Source: Grifola frondosa (taxonomy: Eukaryota > Basidiomycota > Agaricomycetes > Polyporales > Grifolaceae). Taken from it: DNA of 64,000 bases. The position numbers were made by a program, and so were the translations under genes. Each line of letters begins with the position of its first letter. The stretch's first letter is position 1. The notes under the pieces were generated by a model that had not been told where the DNA came from, did no database searches, and worked only from the letters and a program-made list of their open reading frames with translations. Shown one piece after another: positions 1-11,095 of the stretch. The stretch covers positions 518,453-582,452 of the forward strand of contig LUGG01000031.1 in the NCBI GenBank assembly GCA_001683735.1, given 5' to 3'.

Positions 1-83
1 TATAGCTAGGAAAGGGCGCAATAAGTGACCGCAATGAAAAGTGAAAATACGAAAGAGAGAGAGACGAAATCATACAACTAACA
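1..83 (-). repeat. Copia LTR fragment cut by window edge
   Basis: These bases match the outer end of the LTRs at 9,133-9,419, 12,923-13,293 and 13,565-13,931, in minus orientation, including the GA-rich run and the terminal CTAACA. The rest of the LTR lies outside the window, so I cannot tell a solo LTR from the end of a full element. It still contains several CG dinucleotides, so it is probably young. Confidence 0.85.
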
Positions 84-114
84 CTATTATATTCCTTTAT
101 CCTATCCTGCCATT

Positions 115-610
115 CGATCTTTTATTATATTTCATGTAGTAGTACAATTGTATAATCTACAGGGGAAGCTGATAAGGATTTCACAATATGGGATCATCTA
201 TGATAAGCATTATGTGTGGCTCATAATGATGCCCCAATACAAAGGAATACACCACAAAAGTCCGCTTGAAATTAGGGGCAAATCCCATTCAGGAAGGACA
301 GAGGAAATGCTTCAGCCACCCCTGAATACTGCTTTGTGTGCTCTGAGGTGAGTACTGGACAGAATCTTTCCGCCTCTCAGAGGGTGCACTTTGCTCTGGA
401 TTCTGTCCAATATTCATTTTCCAAATTAGGAGGGATCCCTGCTAGCAAAGCAGGAGGAGACAAAATTTTATTATTGTTTGTGGTATCTACTGTACATAAA
501 ATTGAACTACACATATGTAGGACTAAGGGGAATGTTAAATGAAGAGAATCAATGAAGTATTGAGGGAGGAGGATGGGGAGGAATTCTGGTGTGGCTGAGC
601 CTGCACCCAC
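115..610 (+). repeat. Partial copy of an inverted-repeat element family
   Basis: About 480 bp from around 131 are closely similar to 2,341-2,866, differing by scattered substitutions and a short indel near 375 (about 30 bp present at 2,586-2,615 is missing here). The segment begins with the same end sequence (ATTTCATGTAGTAG) seen inverted at 3,640-3,680. Homology to the inverted right arm seems to continue left of 131 to about 115. No open frame longer than about 77 codons is present, so I treat it as non-coding transposon sequence. Confidence 0.8.
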
Positions 611-775
611 CAGAAATGGTAGTTGAAAGTAAGCTTGCTAAGCTTTTCTCAACCCTGCTGCATCCAGTGAGGGGCTTTCACTGAGAGTTCATGCTGGAGC
701 AGAAATAATGAGTTGCAGTGATACTACTCTCTTGCCAACTCTGACCTTTAAAATACCTAATATGTATCCTACAAA

Positions 776-2060
776 TTGTCAAGTCAGTAGCAATGAGATA
801 TAGTGTGAATGGGCTCCCAATTTCTTGCATAAGTCCCTTGCACTAATCTGAATGGTTAATTGTACTCACAAGTTGCAAGTGAATCATGTGTTTTGGAGGG
901 TTGGAAAATGCAAAACAATATAAAAGAAATGCTTAACAATGTAGTTTCTCCATGTGCTCCATGCATATCATAACTAATGAGGTCTTCTTGATTACAGAGT
1001 TTGCAGTTATAGTTTGTATAACAGTCTACACATAGAGTTGCAAGTATTGCAGTCACAGTTTTGCAGTATAAGTCGAGTTAAGTGTGGAGTATATGCAATT
1101 GCAAGTGAAGCTGACAATTTTGAATACTGTACTTGTGGGAAAAACTTGTATCTGGTTCATATCATACTATACATGAATTTTTATAAATTATTTTATGCAT
1201 CTGAAACAGGAAAAGACCTCAGTATGAATCAAAAGCTGATTGCACGTGTCTTACAATGAACATATCCTGTGAAATATACTAACTAGTAAGGAAAAGGTCA
1301 GTGGCAATATTAATGAAGGTCTGGGGTGAAATGTAACACAAGTAAGCTATGAGAAATTGGGGTGAAGGAGAATACAGAATATATAATGGCTGAACTACTA
1401 CACCTGCTGCATATAGCCATGTACAACACCAGCATGCAAAATATGCAAAGGCACATGGGAGTAGACATGTGGCCTTCTCAGGGCATCAATTTGAAAGGGA
1501 GATGTGTCACATCAGGGATATGGTCCAAGATGTGCTGCAAACAATAGTTGCAACATCATATTGATGTGTGGAGTCATGTGACATGAGTCACTGGGTTTTA
1601 GAATTAATCTGAGACTGGGTAAGAGCTAAAAAGACTAGGATCAGGTTCAACATGTGTGATTTGCAAGGCAAATGCATGTTGGACACTGAACAATTGGGTA
1701 GCAAGTATTTGGATGCATTACATGTTGTTATATGGTGAATTTGAATAGAGATATGACATGTCACATGAATATTGAGTGTGCAAAGCATCAAAGCTAGCAG
1801 TAGATGTAATTCAGCTGGCTGTGCATCACAATAAGATATAAGATTATTGCTTAAATGACCTGCAATGATGTAATTGCAGGTGCAATCCTACTGGATTTAA
1901 GCATAGCTTCTGGGAAATTGTCAGATGTTCAAAATGTGAAAATAATTTGATTTGCATAGCTGAGGCCATTATATCAGTGGTCACATGCAGGAGACACTAC
2001 AGCCCACTGTAAAGTGAAACAATTAGCATGACAATGCACAAGAGGCATTGTAGCCTACAA
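776..2060 (+). repeat. Dispersed repeat B, copy 1 (CpG-decayed)
   Basis: This stretch aligns along most of its length with 24,680-25,740 in the same orientation, starting at the shared TGTCAAGTCAGTAGCAATG. Many positions that read CG in the other copy read TG or CA here, for example in the run around 1,035-1,065. No recognisable protein is encoded in any frame. It could be a long LTR or a piece of a larger element; I see no target-site duplication that settles this. Confidence 0.8.
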
Positions 2061-2340
2061 AGAGGATAAGGAGCATGCAGACCACATGATGCAGAGAGGA
2101 CTATGTTGACAGGGCTCAGGTCCTTGATTAGCTTTGAGTAAGTTAGAACCCTTAAACTTCAGTAATTAATGGCTTAAATAATAAGTTTGATACTTTGCAA
2201 AGGTAGGTATATTGTCAACAGGATAGGAGAAGGTTATATCTAATATTTTAAAATAAATAAGACTTAAATAATAATGAAATTAATCATTTTTCTCATCAAT
2301 CGTACCTGCCATGCAGAGCAATGGCCCTCTAAAACCAAGT
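2060..2340. other. AT-rich spacer with small shared repeats
   Basis: I see no gene. The part around 2,045-2,160 resembles 3,780-3,850, 4,555-4,630 and, inverted, 19,420-19,520 (shared phrases such as CCACAAAGGGGATGAG), so it is a fragment of another repeat family scattered through this half of the window. Confidence 0.5.
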
Positions 2341-3680
2341 ATTTCATGTAGTAGTACAATTGTATAATCTACAGGGGAAGCTGATAAGAATTTCACAATA
2401 TGGGATCAGCTATGATAAGCATTATGTATGGCTCATAATGATGCCCCAATACAAAGAAATACACCACAAAAGTCCGCTTGAAATTAGGGGCAAATCCCAT
2501 TCAGGAAGGATGGAGGAAATGCTTCAGCCACCCCTGAATACTGCTTTGTGTGCTCTGAGGTGAGTACCAGACAGAATCTTTCCGCAAAACATTGCCTTAT
2601 TACAATAAAATACATCTCTCAGAGGGTGCACTTCGCTCCAGATTCTGTCCAATATTCATTTCCCAAATTAGGAGGGATCTTTGTCAGCAAAGTAGGAGGA
2701 GACAAAATTTTATCATTGTTTGTGGCTATCTACTGCACACAAAATTGAACTACACATATGTAGGACTAAGGAGAATGTTAAATGAAGAGAATCCATGAAG
2801 TATTGAGGGAGGAGGATGGGGAGGAATTCTGATGTGGCTGAGCCTGCACCCACCAGAAATGGATGTTTTCCATCACATATTCTGCCAAAATTAATTTACA
2901 ACATCAAATGGGACATTGAGGCGACCAAGGAAATAAAGGAATCAAGAGATTTGGTAACAATTTGAGGGAGGAATTCAGGAAAACATTCTGGTGAAATTGT
3001 CCAGAATGGTATGTTTTTATTATACTATTACACAAAGTTATTAATGTATTCTAAATCTCCTAAATGATCGCTTTCAGACGAGCCCAAGATCATAAAATTC
3101 CATGAAGAATTGAGAAAGCAATATGGAAAAAAACATATGGTGGCTGAAACAAAAACATACCAAATGCGGAATGTTTCCACAACATATGACAAATGTCATA
3201 GTACATTCAGAAAGCCTGACATACTCCACATTTGGAAATACCAATATCATACAAACATATCTAAATATGCTTTCATGTATTTTCTTATGGCCAGTAAGCT
3301 TACTGGCCACTGAGTACTACCTGCTACAGTAGGGCATTGTAATGTGACCTGCAGTAACTAGTGGTAACATTACAATGTTACTACAGGGAAGCTTGCTGAA
3401 AGATGTATTTTATCCTAATAAGGCAGTGTTTACTATGGAACATTTGATCTGGTATCCACTTCACAACACATAGAACAGTATTCAGGTGTGGCTGAAACAT
3501 TTCCTGCATCCTTTCTAAATGGAATTTGCCCCTAATTTCAAGCAGAATTTTGTGGCATATTTTTAGTATTTGAGTATTTTTATGAGTCACACATCATGCT
3601 TATCAAAGATGACCCCATGTGATAAAATCCTTATCAGCTGCCTCTGTAGATTATACAATTGCTCTACTACATGAAATGTA
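2341..3680 (+). mobile_element. Non-autonomous element with ~300-bp inverted arms
   Basis: The left arm (2,341 to about 2,640) reappears inverted and diverged at about 3,397-3,680: the outer end ATTTCATGTAGTAG..CAATTGTATAATCTACAG is seen at both ends. The interior (2,640-3,390) has homologues at 14,180-14,960 and, inverted, at 27,200-28,040. A 67-codon open frame (3,110-3,313) may be a worn transposase piece, but I do not recognise it. A 20-bp perfect palindrome sits at 3,289-3,308 and a hairpin (CATTGTAATGT/ACATTACAATG) at about 3,333-3,379. It looks like a decayed DNA transposon or foldback element; the ends are uncertain because homology runs past 3,680. Confidence 0.6.
3289..3308. repeat. 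20-bp perfect palindrome
   Basis: GGCCAGTAAGCT followed by its exact completion TACTGGCC makes a 20-bp perfect palindrome inside the inverted-repeat element, next to a longer imperfect hairpin. It may mark an old junction between element arms. Confidence 0.7.
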
Positions 3681-4925
3681 ATTAAAGATCAGATTGCAGG
3701 ACGTGATGAAGGTATATTATGGCTTCAACAAAGCCCATAATCATAAAATATGATGAGAAACTGGTTGTTGTGTGTCTCCTCTAATCTCAGGCATGTGGTA
3801 GCCCACAAAGGGGATGAGAAGCATATGGAGCACATGGTGAAGAGAGAACTATGCATGCACATGGTCGGATGCTGGGTTTTGACTGTCCATGTGAAGTTCT
3901 GTAATTTAACACTTGAGCGCCTGTACTCCAGTGTATGAGCACCTGGACACCTGCTGCCAATTAGTCCATTATCATCCTCAATCTTCTCAACTGTTTTCCA
4001 GCATATCTCCTCATGTAAACCACCTGTACTAGTTTTCAATTGAATTCCAGCGTTCATTTCATGAGTATCCTGTGTCTGAAACTACTGCAAATCAATGTTA
4101 GTTTCAACAAGCCTCGAGTGTCCTCCCAGTTGCCAATTCAAAGCATGTAAGCAGACTATGTGCACTATTGTATTAAATCTACTAACAAACTCTTGCATAG
4201 ATGGGAGACTGAAATTATCACCGATGATGAGGCGAGGTATCCCGATAATGGATTCCTCAACAACACTTTTCGCAGTGGCGAGGAGGGTGAGGAGGGCAAA
4301 CCCGAAGATAATTCTGACAGCTCTTAATGTTATTGAGACTGTTATATAAGCACAATTTGATCATTTTGAGCGAAAATGTCGTGTTTTATAATATGAGAAG
4401 GTGGCAGCTAGCCAGCACTACATGTCATTAAATTCCAATGATAACCTACATTCCAACCATTGGAAAACAGCTGTTGGTATGTAGGTAGACTATTGACTTC
4501 TTGGCAGGTGGTTGCCTACATCCCAGATCACTGCTTTTCAGATTGCACGTGGACACTGGATTTTAGCATCCGACCATGCGAGCATATATGTCGGTGGGGC
4601 TCGGGTCCTCAATTAGCCTTGAAAAGTCAGGACCTTTAACAAACCAGGTATGACCAGACTTATGAATGTATGCTTGCCAAGAATCTGAGGTTCAGCAGCC
4701 AAGCACTTGAATGTTGCGGGCAGCACTCTGGCTTCAGCAAGGGAGGTAGCCCATCAGCACAGAGAGAGTGACTAGCAATGTTGGCAGAGGGGGAGATAAG
4801 GATGTGCAAGATGGTGAAACCAAGGGACTTGGCTGCTGGAGTGGAGCAAAAAGAGATGGTCCCTAGTGGCAAGATATTGCTGAAAAATGTGCTAAGGACT
4901 TGGTCATTCACTGCAGCATGAACCA
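3681..4925. other. Repeat-derived spacer, no gene recognised
   Basis: Frames here are short and carry no motif I know. Pieces resemble 2,045-2,160 (same repeat family). From about 4,640 to 4,925 the minus strand still reads as degraded sequence downstream of the copia RNase H. No LTR like those elsewhere in the window is visible here, so the copia element seems to have lost its 3' end. Confidence 0.5.
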
Positions 4926-4934
4926 TTGAATGAC

Positions 4935-5621
4935 ATGGTTGCCCTTGAAAAGGGGTCAGTCAGTCATCTGCTCTGTGGGCAGGAATTCCGGAGCAATGGT
5001 CCCGGCCTCAACAACGTCACGGCAACCAAAAGTAGCGCAAATCCAAGTGCTTCATGCGTCCGTGATGCTCCGGATTCTTCGACACTGTCAAGGCAGACTG
5101 GTTGTCGATGCAGAGAGGTGATGCAGTGTTGACAGGAGCTCCGAATTCGGAGAGAATATTGTGCATCCAGATTATGTCTTTGCCAGCCTCAACTGCAGTG
5201 ATGTACTCAGCTTCTGTAGTCGACAAAGTGACAATTGGTTGCAGCTTGCTGCTCCAGTTAATTGCACCGGTACTGACACAGACAAGATAGCCACCAATTG
5301 AGCATCCGTTGTCCTTGTTGCCTCCGTGGTCCGCATCACAGTAAGCAATGAAGGGGTGAGGAGATGAAGGATTAGGGCAATAAGTGAGCTTCAAGTCGAC
5401 AGTGCCTTTGAGGTAACACAGAAGGGGATTGGAATTGAAGCAAGCAAGCATGCCGACAGTGTAAGCAATGTCCGGATGGCCAGATACATCAAAGCACCAA
5501 CCACATTGACATACAGAACAGTGTGCATGAAGGCAATGTCGTCAGGAGTCTGGGGTGCTTGGGAAATGGACAGGAATGAGCCGGGTTCCATCAGGGTGGA
5601 GACAGGTTTGCAATCAGCCAT
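4935..5621 (-). pseudogene. Copia RNase H domain, frame-broken
   Basis: The frame at 5,017-5,451 shows the copia RNase H core: AYCDADHGG with the first acidic residue, STTEAEYIT with the catalytic glutamate, and CIDNQSAL with the next aspartate, then a histidine-rich KNPEHHGRMKHLDLRY. A frame break follows: the next frame carries RDVVEAG and EQMTD, typical of the copia C-terminus, and reaches a stop. The short frame at 5,391-5,621 is the connection domain between reverse transcriptase and RNase H. The domain would degrade the RNA strand of the replication hybrid. As it stands it is not joined in frame to the reverse transcriptase. Confidence 0.88.
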
Positions 5622-5654
5622 GCCAGAGCGCTCGAGAATGTCGAGGATGTAGAG

Positions 5655-7097
5655 TCACTGTGAGAGTCCGATGGTGTGCTTCGGACGGTCCCTGGTGATC
5701 TCAATGCCGAGCAAGAATGAGGTGGGGCCAAGACCGCGCAGTTGGAAGAGACGAGACAGCTCCTCGACTGCATCATCCAAGGCCTTGGTGGAGCGCGAAA
5801 CAGCAGTGATATCATCAACATAGATAGGCATAATGATGCGCACTTCACCTCGCTCATAGACATAGACACCCGGGTTGGATCTGATGCATTTGAAACCCAT
5901 TTTCTCGAGCACAGCATGCAGCTTCTTGTTCCACATCCGAGCACCCTGCTTGAGACCATAAAGCGACTTCAAGAGTAGAGCAACTGCATGAAGGTCGTGG
6001 GGAAAGCCTTCCGGCAACTTCATGTAGATCTCCTCGTCAAGGTCACCATTGATGAAAGCATGGGATATGTCGATGGAGCGCATGTGAAGATCCTCGAGGC
6101 CAGCCGTAGCAAGAATGAGGTGGATACTGGCCATGCGAATGGTGGGGGCAAAGATCTCGGTGTATTCGAAGCCTGGACACTGGGAAAAGCCCTTCGCAAT
6201 GAGACGGGCCTTGTAACGCTTGATAGAACCATCAGCCTTGCGCTTGAGGTGGAAAACCCACTTGCTGCCAATGGCTCGCTTGCCCGAAGGGAGATCAACG
6301 ACTTTCCATGTCCCATTGGTGTGATGTGCCCGAATCTCCTCCTCCATAGCTTCACGCCACTTGTCCGCATCCGGATGCCGCATGGCTTCCGCATAACTCA
6401 AAGGATCAGAATCCGAGACAAAGTGAGCTGCATTAGCTGCTTCTGCAATATCATCTTCATCCTCGACCTCTTCGATGTATGGTGCATGTGGTGCAGGCTG
6501 AGGTGCGGGATCAGGGACCGGATCAGGGACTGGTGTGGGAGCGGGTGAAGGGAGTTTCCACCACTGGCCAGGAGGTTTTCGATTTCGAGGTGTATGGCAT
6601 TGGGCAAGAGGGACATCCGGCACAGGCACAACATCCGGAGCAAGATTTTCGGCTTCAAGAGGCATAGGCGCAGGTGCAGGCTCGGGCATAGGTGGAGGAA
6701 CAGGAGGTGGACCCGGAACAGGCAAATCGGCAACAACAGGTTCGATTTGAGGGACAGGTGGAGGTGGCAAGACATGAGCTTCTGCGGGCGCATTTTGAAT
6801 AACAGCATTCTCCCCCCCGAAATGTGGTGCAGGAGTGTTTTGCACAGGCGGCGGGGCTGGAGCATTGATGTGAAGGATAGGGACAGAAGAAGGGGAGGGT
6901 GGGATGGAATCTGAAGAAGCAGAAGTGGACTTTTTCAAACCGGGGTAATAGCGTTCATCAAACTCTGCCCGTTCAGAGATGATTACTTGCCTTGTAGTCG
7001 GATTGAAGAACTTCCAGCCTTTGTAACCTTCCGGATAGCCAATGAAGATGCATTTCTGCATGTGAGGGCCAAGTGCGGAGCGCTTGTCCTTCTGCAC
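5655..7097 (-). pseudogene. Copia reverse transcriptase (480-codon frame)
   Basis: This is the longest frame of the element. It starts in the integrase C-terminus (GYPEGYKGWKFFNP, the usual copia link), runs through a Pro-rich linker (about residues 60-210), then the reverse transcriptase: WREAMEEEI, GSKWVFHLKRKADGSI, RYKARLIAKGF, the palm aspartate in SIDISHAFINGD, SLYGLKQGARMW, and the catalytic pair in YVDDI. The active-site residues look intact. It ends just after GLSQ where the next frame takes over. Related fungal copia elements carry this domain within a single Pol polyprotein, so the separate frames indicate mutation rather than natural gene structure. Confidence 0.92.
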
Positions 7098-8117
7098 ATG
7101 GACATATGCAGTACAGCCCCAAACGCGAAGGTGAGAGACATCGGCTTGTGCTTGTACCAGAGTTCGAAGGGTGTAGCACTAGGGAGGACAGAGGACGACG
7201 AACGGTTAAGGACATGCACATAAGACAGTAGTGCTTCGCCCCAGAACTGCAGAGGTAAAGTGGATTCCGCGAGCATTGCAGTAACACCATCGCTGAGAAT
7301 GCGATTGGTGCCCGCAACTCCGTTCTGCTGAGGGCGATTGCGTGTCGAGTGCTGTCGCTCAATACCGTGGGTAGTGCAGAAGTCTTGAACTCATTAGAAA
7401 TGTACTCCCCACCCTTGTCATCACGAAGCGCTTTGACTTTCTGCCCGGTTTGCGTCTCGATCCAAGCATAATAGGCTTTGAATGCAGCAAACACTTGATC
7501 CTTCGATTCAGCAGGTAAACGAGCGGAAACGGGAATAATCGTCGAGAATAGGACCCAATAGCGATACCCGGAGTGGGTGCGCACAGGGACAGGGCCGTGG
7601 ACATCAGAGTGGACAGAAATCCGCGTTCCGAGCGACGATTCTGCGAAGGAGGAAATGGGTTGGCATGCATCTTGCCCGAAAGACATGGCTCGCAAATGGG
7701 ATCCGGCAGTGTGTTCGACTTCAAATCGATACCAGTGACTAGGCCATCTTGATAAGCTTCTTGACACCGCAAGATGATGGTGGGCAAAGCGTCGATGCCA
7801 GAGAGACAAGTCAAGAGGCAATGTCGAGCTGAGTCGAGCAAATTCGTGAGAGGGAAAGTGTGCGCAAGATAGGCAGTGTTGTGCTCATTGATAGGGGCGC
7901 AGAAAAGCGTCCGGTTCGAGTGTGTGAAGTCCATGCTCCTTGCCAATGGTGACGAAGAAATCACGATGTTTGGTGAGGAATAGGACAGAGAGGAGATTGT
8001 TTCTAAGGCAGGGACATGAAGAACACGGCTAAACTCGACAGGCTCGAACCTCCCTGCCTCCCATGACCGGCCCAAAGACCACCGAGCCAACTCCAGCTGA
8101 GTAGACCACTTGATCAT
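6973..8117 (-). pseudogene. Copia integrase region, frame-broken
   Basis: Several overlapping minus-strand frames together show a GAG-pre-integrase motif (LWHRRFAHHHL), a CEPCLSGKM zinc-binding tail, the integrase core with HSDVHGP and HSGYRYWVLF, and the second catalytic region DDKGGEYISNEF. The pieces lie in frames 6,973-7,821, 7,359-8,117 and 6,983-7,276, so at least two frameshifts interrupt the enzyme. Integrase would insert the cDNA into the host chromosome, leaving the 5-bp duplications seen at the nearby solo LTRs. The protease, expected just upstream, is not clearly visible. Confidence 0.85.
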
Positions 8118-8147
8118 CTGCTAGACGAATGGGAATGCGAAGGGGGG

Positions 8148-9101
8148 CTAATTGCGAAGCCAGTGGGATGGGCTCATATGAGAGTGCCCCAGTGTCTGCA
8201 ATCCATTCGAGTCAGCATCGAGCTGCAGAGTAGAGAGGATCAGATGGGTCAAGAGAACGAAGACTTGCACTGCCAGCAAACTCCTTGACTTCTGAGGGAG
8301 TGTCCGTCGACTCCTGGGCCTTATTGGCGCTTCGGAGCGCTGTTTGCTGCGAGGTTCAGTTGCTTGGCCTTTTGCTCGAGCGATTTGAAGCACTGGGCCT
8401 GAGTGTGACCTTCCCTGTCACAGAATTCGCACTTGGAGCATGGGCCGGTGGATGCTGAAGCAAGGAGGGCAGTGGAAGACGAAGGTAAGGGCTCAGAACG
8501 ACAAGTTCTGTTGAGCTCCTCAGTCTGGAAGGCCTGCAAGATGGTGGACTTGTCGAGCTTGTCCTGAAGCATGAGGGCAGAGATAAAATTCGAGTACTCA
8601 GCAGGAAGGGCTCGAATCATGGCCATAGACTCGATCGAGCTCATCATCCAGCATGGTGAGAGTGAAGGCAGGGGGATGAAGATTCTGGATGGAGCACATG
8701 GATTCCTCATCCTCGAGCTTCTGAATGGAGAAGAGGGAGTCATAGGCATTAAAATGCGCCCCAGGATGATAAAGAACATGGGCAGCCTTGAGAGCAGCCC
8801 ACATTGCAACAGGATCATCATCCTTTCCACCAAAATGTGTCCTCTGCTCAGGAGCAGCTGCCTTAGACTGCATCTTGAGCCACTCCCTTCGCTCTATGTC
8901 CTCATCTGGTGGAAGCATCTCAGCACCACTCACAAGCCCCCACTCCACTAGTTGTAGGTGCCATTGGTGAGAGGTTTGATGGCAGAATGGATCAGAGAAG
9001 ATCTGAGTGAAGCAGAGGGTGATAGAAGGTTTAGACAGGATGTAGACACGATTTGGAGATGATGAAGGCAGATAAAGTGCTGGGGATTGACCAGAGTGCA
9101 A
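8148..9101 (-). pseudogene. Copia Gag with zinc knuckle, frame-broken
   Basis: The frames at 8,598-9,101, 8,321-8,833 and 8,148-8,393 cover Gag. The first carries GLVSGAEMLPPDEDIERREW and GKDDDPVAMWAALK, typical of fungal copia Gag. The second ends in a CCHC knuckle, CEFCDREGHTQAQC (C-x2-C-x4-H-x4-C), which binds the genomic RNA. The break between the first two frames is near 8,640-8,830. The reading starts just inside the primer-binding site, as expected for an element of this type. Confidence 0.85.
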
Positions 9102-9115
9102 ATGGAGTGGTCAGA

Positions 9116-9132
9116 GCACAGGGCTCATAACC
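9116..9132 (-). promoter_or_regulatory. Primer-binding site, half-tRNA(iMet) type
   Basis: Immediately inside the LTR the minus strand reads GGTTATGAGCCCTGTGC. This is complementary to the anticodon arm of initiator tRNA-Met (GGGCUCAUAACC), not to its 3' end. Priming by a 5' half of initiator tRNA is known for Drosophila copia and yeast Ty5, so the site fits a copia element. The LTR boundary it implies (9,133) agrees with that of the solo LTR at 13,565-13,931. Confidence 0.85.
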
Positions 9133-9419
9133 TATCAGAGCCAAAAGCGAATGCTGGGGTGCCAGGAGCACACTCAATAGAACAAGACACTGGAGTCCGT
9201 GTTGAGCTGCTAAGAAGAACAGCAGAGGATGGACTCCACTATGGAGCAAAATGTAAACATGAGTAGATGGGAAAGTGGCATGGCTGAAGGATGAAGACAG
9301 TGCATAACAAAGATATGGCTCTGTAAATGTAAGGCAATCTAAGTAGGAAAGGGTGCAATAAGTGACCATAATGAATAGTGAAATATGAATGAGAGAGAGA
9401 CGAAATCACACAACTAACA
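9133..9419 (-). repeat. Copia 5' LTR, short form (287 bp)
   Basis: It begins (minus strand) TGTTAGTTG and ends GGCTCTGATA next to the primer-binding site. It has one copy of the CTGGAGTCCGTGTTGAGCTGC segment, where the two solo LTRs have a partial internal duplication of it and are about 80 bp longer. The LTR should hold the element promoter and polyadenylation signals. Confidence 0.88.
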
Positions 9420-9435
9420 CTTTCTTCTAAGAGTG

Positions 9436-11095
9436 CAAAAGCTATCGAGAAGCTTGGACAGTCCTTGGTCACAGCATATACATAGACAACTTCAATGTGA
9501 AGTTAAACACACTGGTGCCAACAGCAGAAAAGTTGACTGAAAATCTCTACATCTTACCCCTTCTTCATCTTGATCACGGTGTTACTGCTGATGACTTGAA
9601 ATGTTCCCAAGAACTATGGAAGCAGAGTCCAATAAATCCTATTGAGAACCCTTCAGTATATCATCATCTTATCACTTTTCATCCGGAAATGTCACATTCA
9701 ATTTAATGCATGGAAATTGCTCCATGATCTTTGTACCCATGGGCTGGAATATTTTCATTGATATCTCCCTATGTTGATAGTGGCCTGAGATCATCGAGCA
9801 GATACCATCAAGACATTGGAGTACTTGCCTACACGGACTATGGGCATCAATTAGTCAAAGGTTTTCAGTAACATTGAGGCCATAGCAAATCTCCTCCACC
9901 AGGGCAAGGTTGGAGATTCAGCCAAAGTTATTGCAGAGATTGCAGAGGGTGAGCAGCAGGTTCTGGATGTTCTCGATATTTTGAACTGCATCATGATTAT
10001 TCAGGGAGATCTAGAAACATCTGAACATGATCAGTCAATTCTGAAACATCGGGCAATTGAAAGTACCCTATGGTGATGGTACCAATTTGTTGTATTTGTC
10101 ATGAGACCCTTTCACATCAAAATGGCTTGTGCAGATGCAATTTGGCAAATTTTCTTGGAACCAAAAGCTGCTCCATGAGAATCTAGGCTATCTCATTGGC
10201 AAGTTACAACCAAAGAAAACTGACAAGATCAGGTTCAACCCACAGTTTTGCCAGTTACATGAAGTGATCATGCATGCCAGCTTGGTGCTTTGCTTGGATA
10301 GCTGGCGAGTCAAGATGCAAAAGTGACATCATAATATCATGACACTTGAGGATCTTGCAAACAGATGGCTGATGCTAGAAGCACTCGAAAAGATCACTAA
10401 TCACATCTCTCAGGACTATATTGCAGAGGAAGGTCTGGGCATGTTCTGATTATGAAATATACCTGTATCAGCAAGGGATCAGCAATGTGAAAACACAGTT
10501 TTATTACAACAGTACCTTCTGCTATATGGGAGAATGTCCTACGTGATGAATGCTGAGGATATTAGAATGGTTGAGGCAGAATTTCCAGCATGGATTACAC
10601 TATTGAAAGTGACCAGAAAACACAAGTATGCTACACAGATGACATAGTTCTTGTATATCCTGAAAACCTATGGTTAGTAAGAATCAGATGTTCTCAAAGA
10701 AAGTATGACAGTTACAAGTCCTTACAGCATTGCAATACATTACACCATGCTCATAAATCCAACAGGAAGATGATGATCAAGCTCATCAATCTGTAACAAA
10801 GGTAAGAGGGTGATGTCAAAGGTATCTTCTAACACATGATGACTAGGACATGTACAGCAGAGAAGGCCATACACTAAGAATAGGATAATCACCAAGTCAC
10901 CTTTGATTTTACTTTTCTGCAGCGCACATGCCAATATCGAGAGAAACTTTCATCTATCAGGCTTGACCTGTGGGGGTCTGGCCCAAATGAATTCAAAGCT
11001 GGCTGCAAAACAGGATACATCATCAAAGATATATTGCAGATTGGTGAAGCAATGGTTGAGGAGAAGCAAAGGGGAATGCATTCAAGGATGATAAT
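9436..11095 (+). pseudogene. Fossil DUF6589-type protein
   Basis: No long frame survives, but consecutive short pieces in the three plus frames follow the order of the DUF6589 family as I remember it: HLDHGVTADDLKCSQELWKQ and SPINP near 9,570-9,640, then FHPE; a GDLETSEH-like piece near 10,005; FHIKMACADAIWQIFLEPKA near 10,110-10,170; RFNPQFCQLHEVIMHASL near 10,235; CLDSWRVKMQ near 10,295; and LLLYGRMSYVMNAEDIRMVEAEFPAWI near 10,515-10,600. Stops and frameshifts occur throughout. Copies of this family are numerous in mushroom genomes and seem transposon-associated; the biochemical role is unknown to me. Confidence 0.7.

Larger units (their letters stand above)
4926..9419 (-). mobile_element. 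Ty1/copia retrotransposon, 3'-truncated
   Basis: Read on the minus strand, the order is LTR (9,419-9,133), primer-binding site, Gag with zinc knuckle, integrase, reverse transcriptase and RNase H, which is the copia (not gypsy) order. The coding part is spread over several frames, so frameshifts have accumulated and the copy cannot make one polyprotein. No second LTR follows RNase H at the left end. The body is much richer in CG than its surroundings, so it probably inserted after most of the neighbouring sequence had decayed. Host-encoded relatives may still be active elsewhere, because solo LTRs of the family with intact target duplications lie nearby. Confidence 0.93.

Noticed and set aside
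5988..6548. Plus-strand 186-codon frame
   Set aside because: Antisense to the copia reverse transcriptase, which has clear catalytic motifs.
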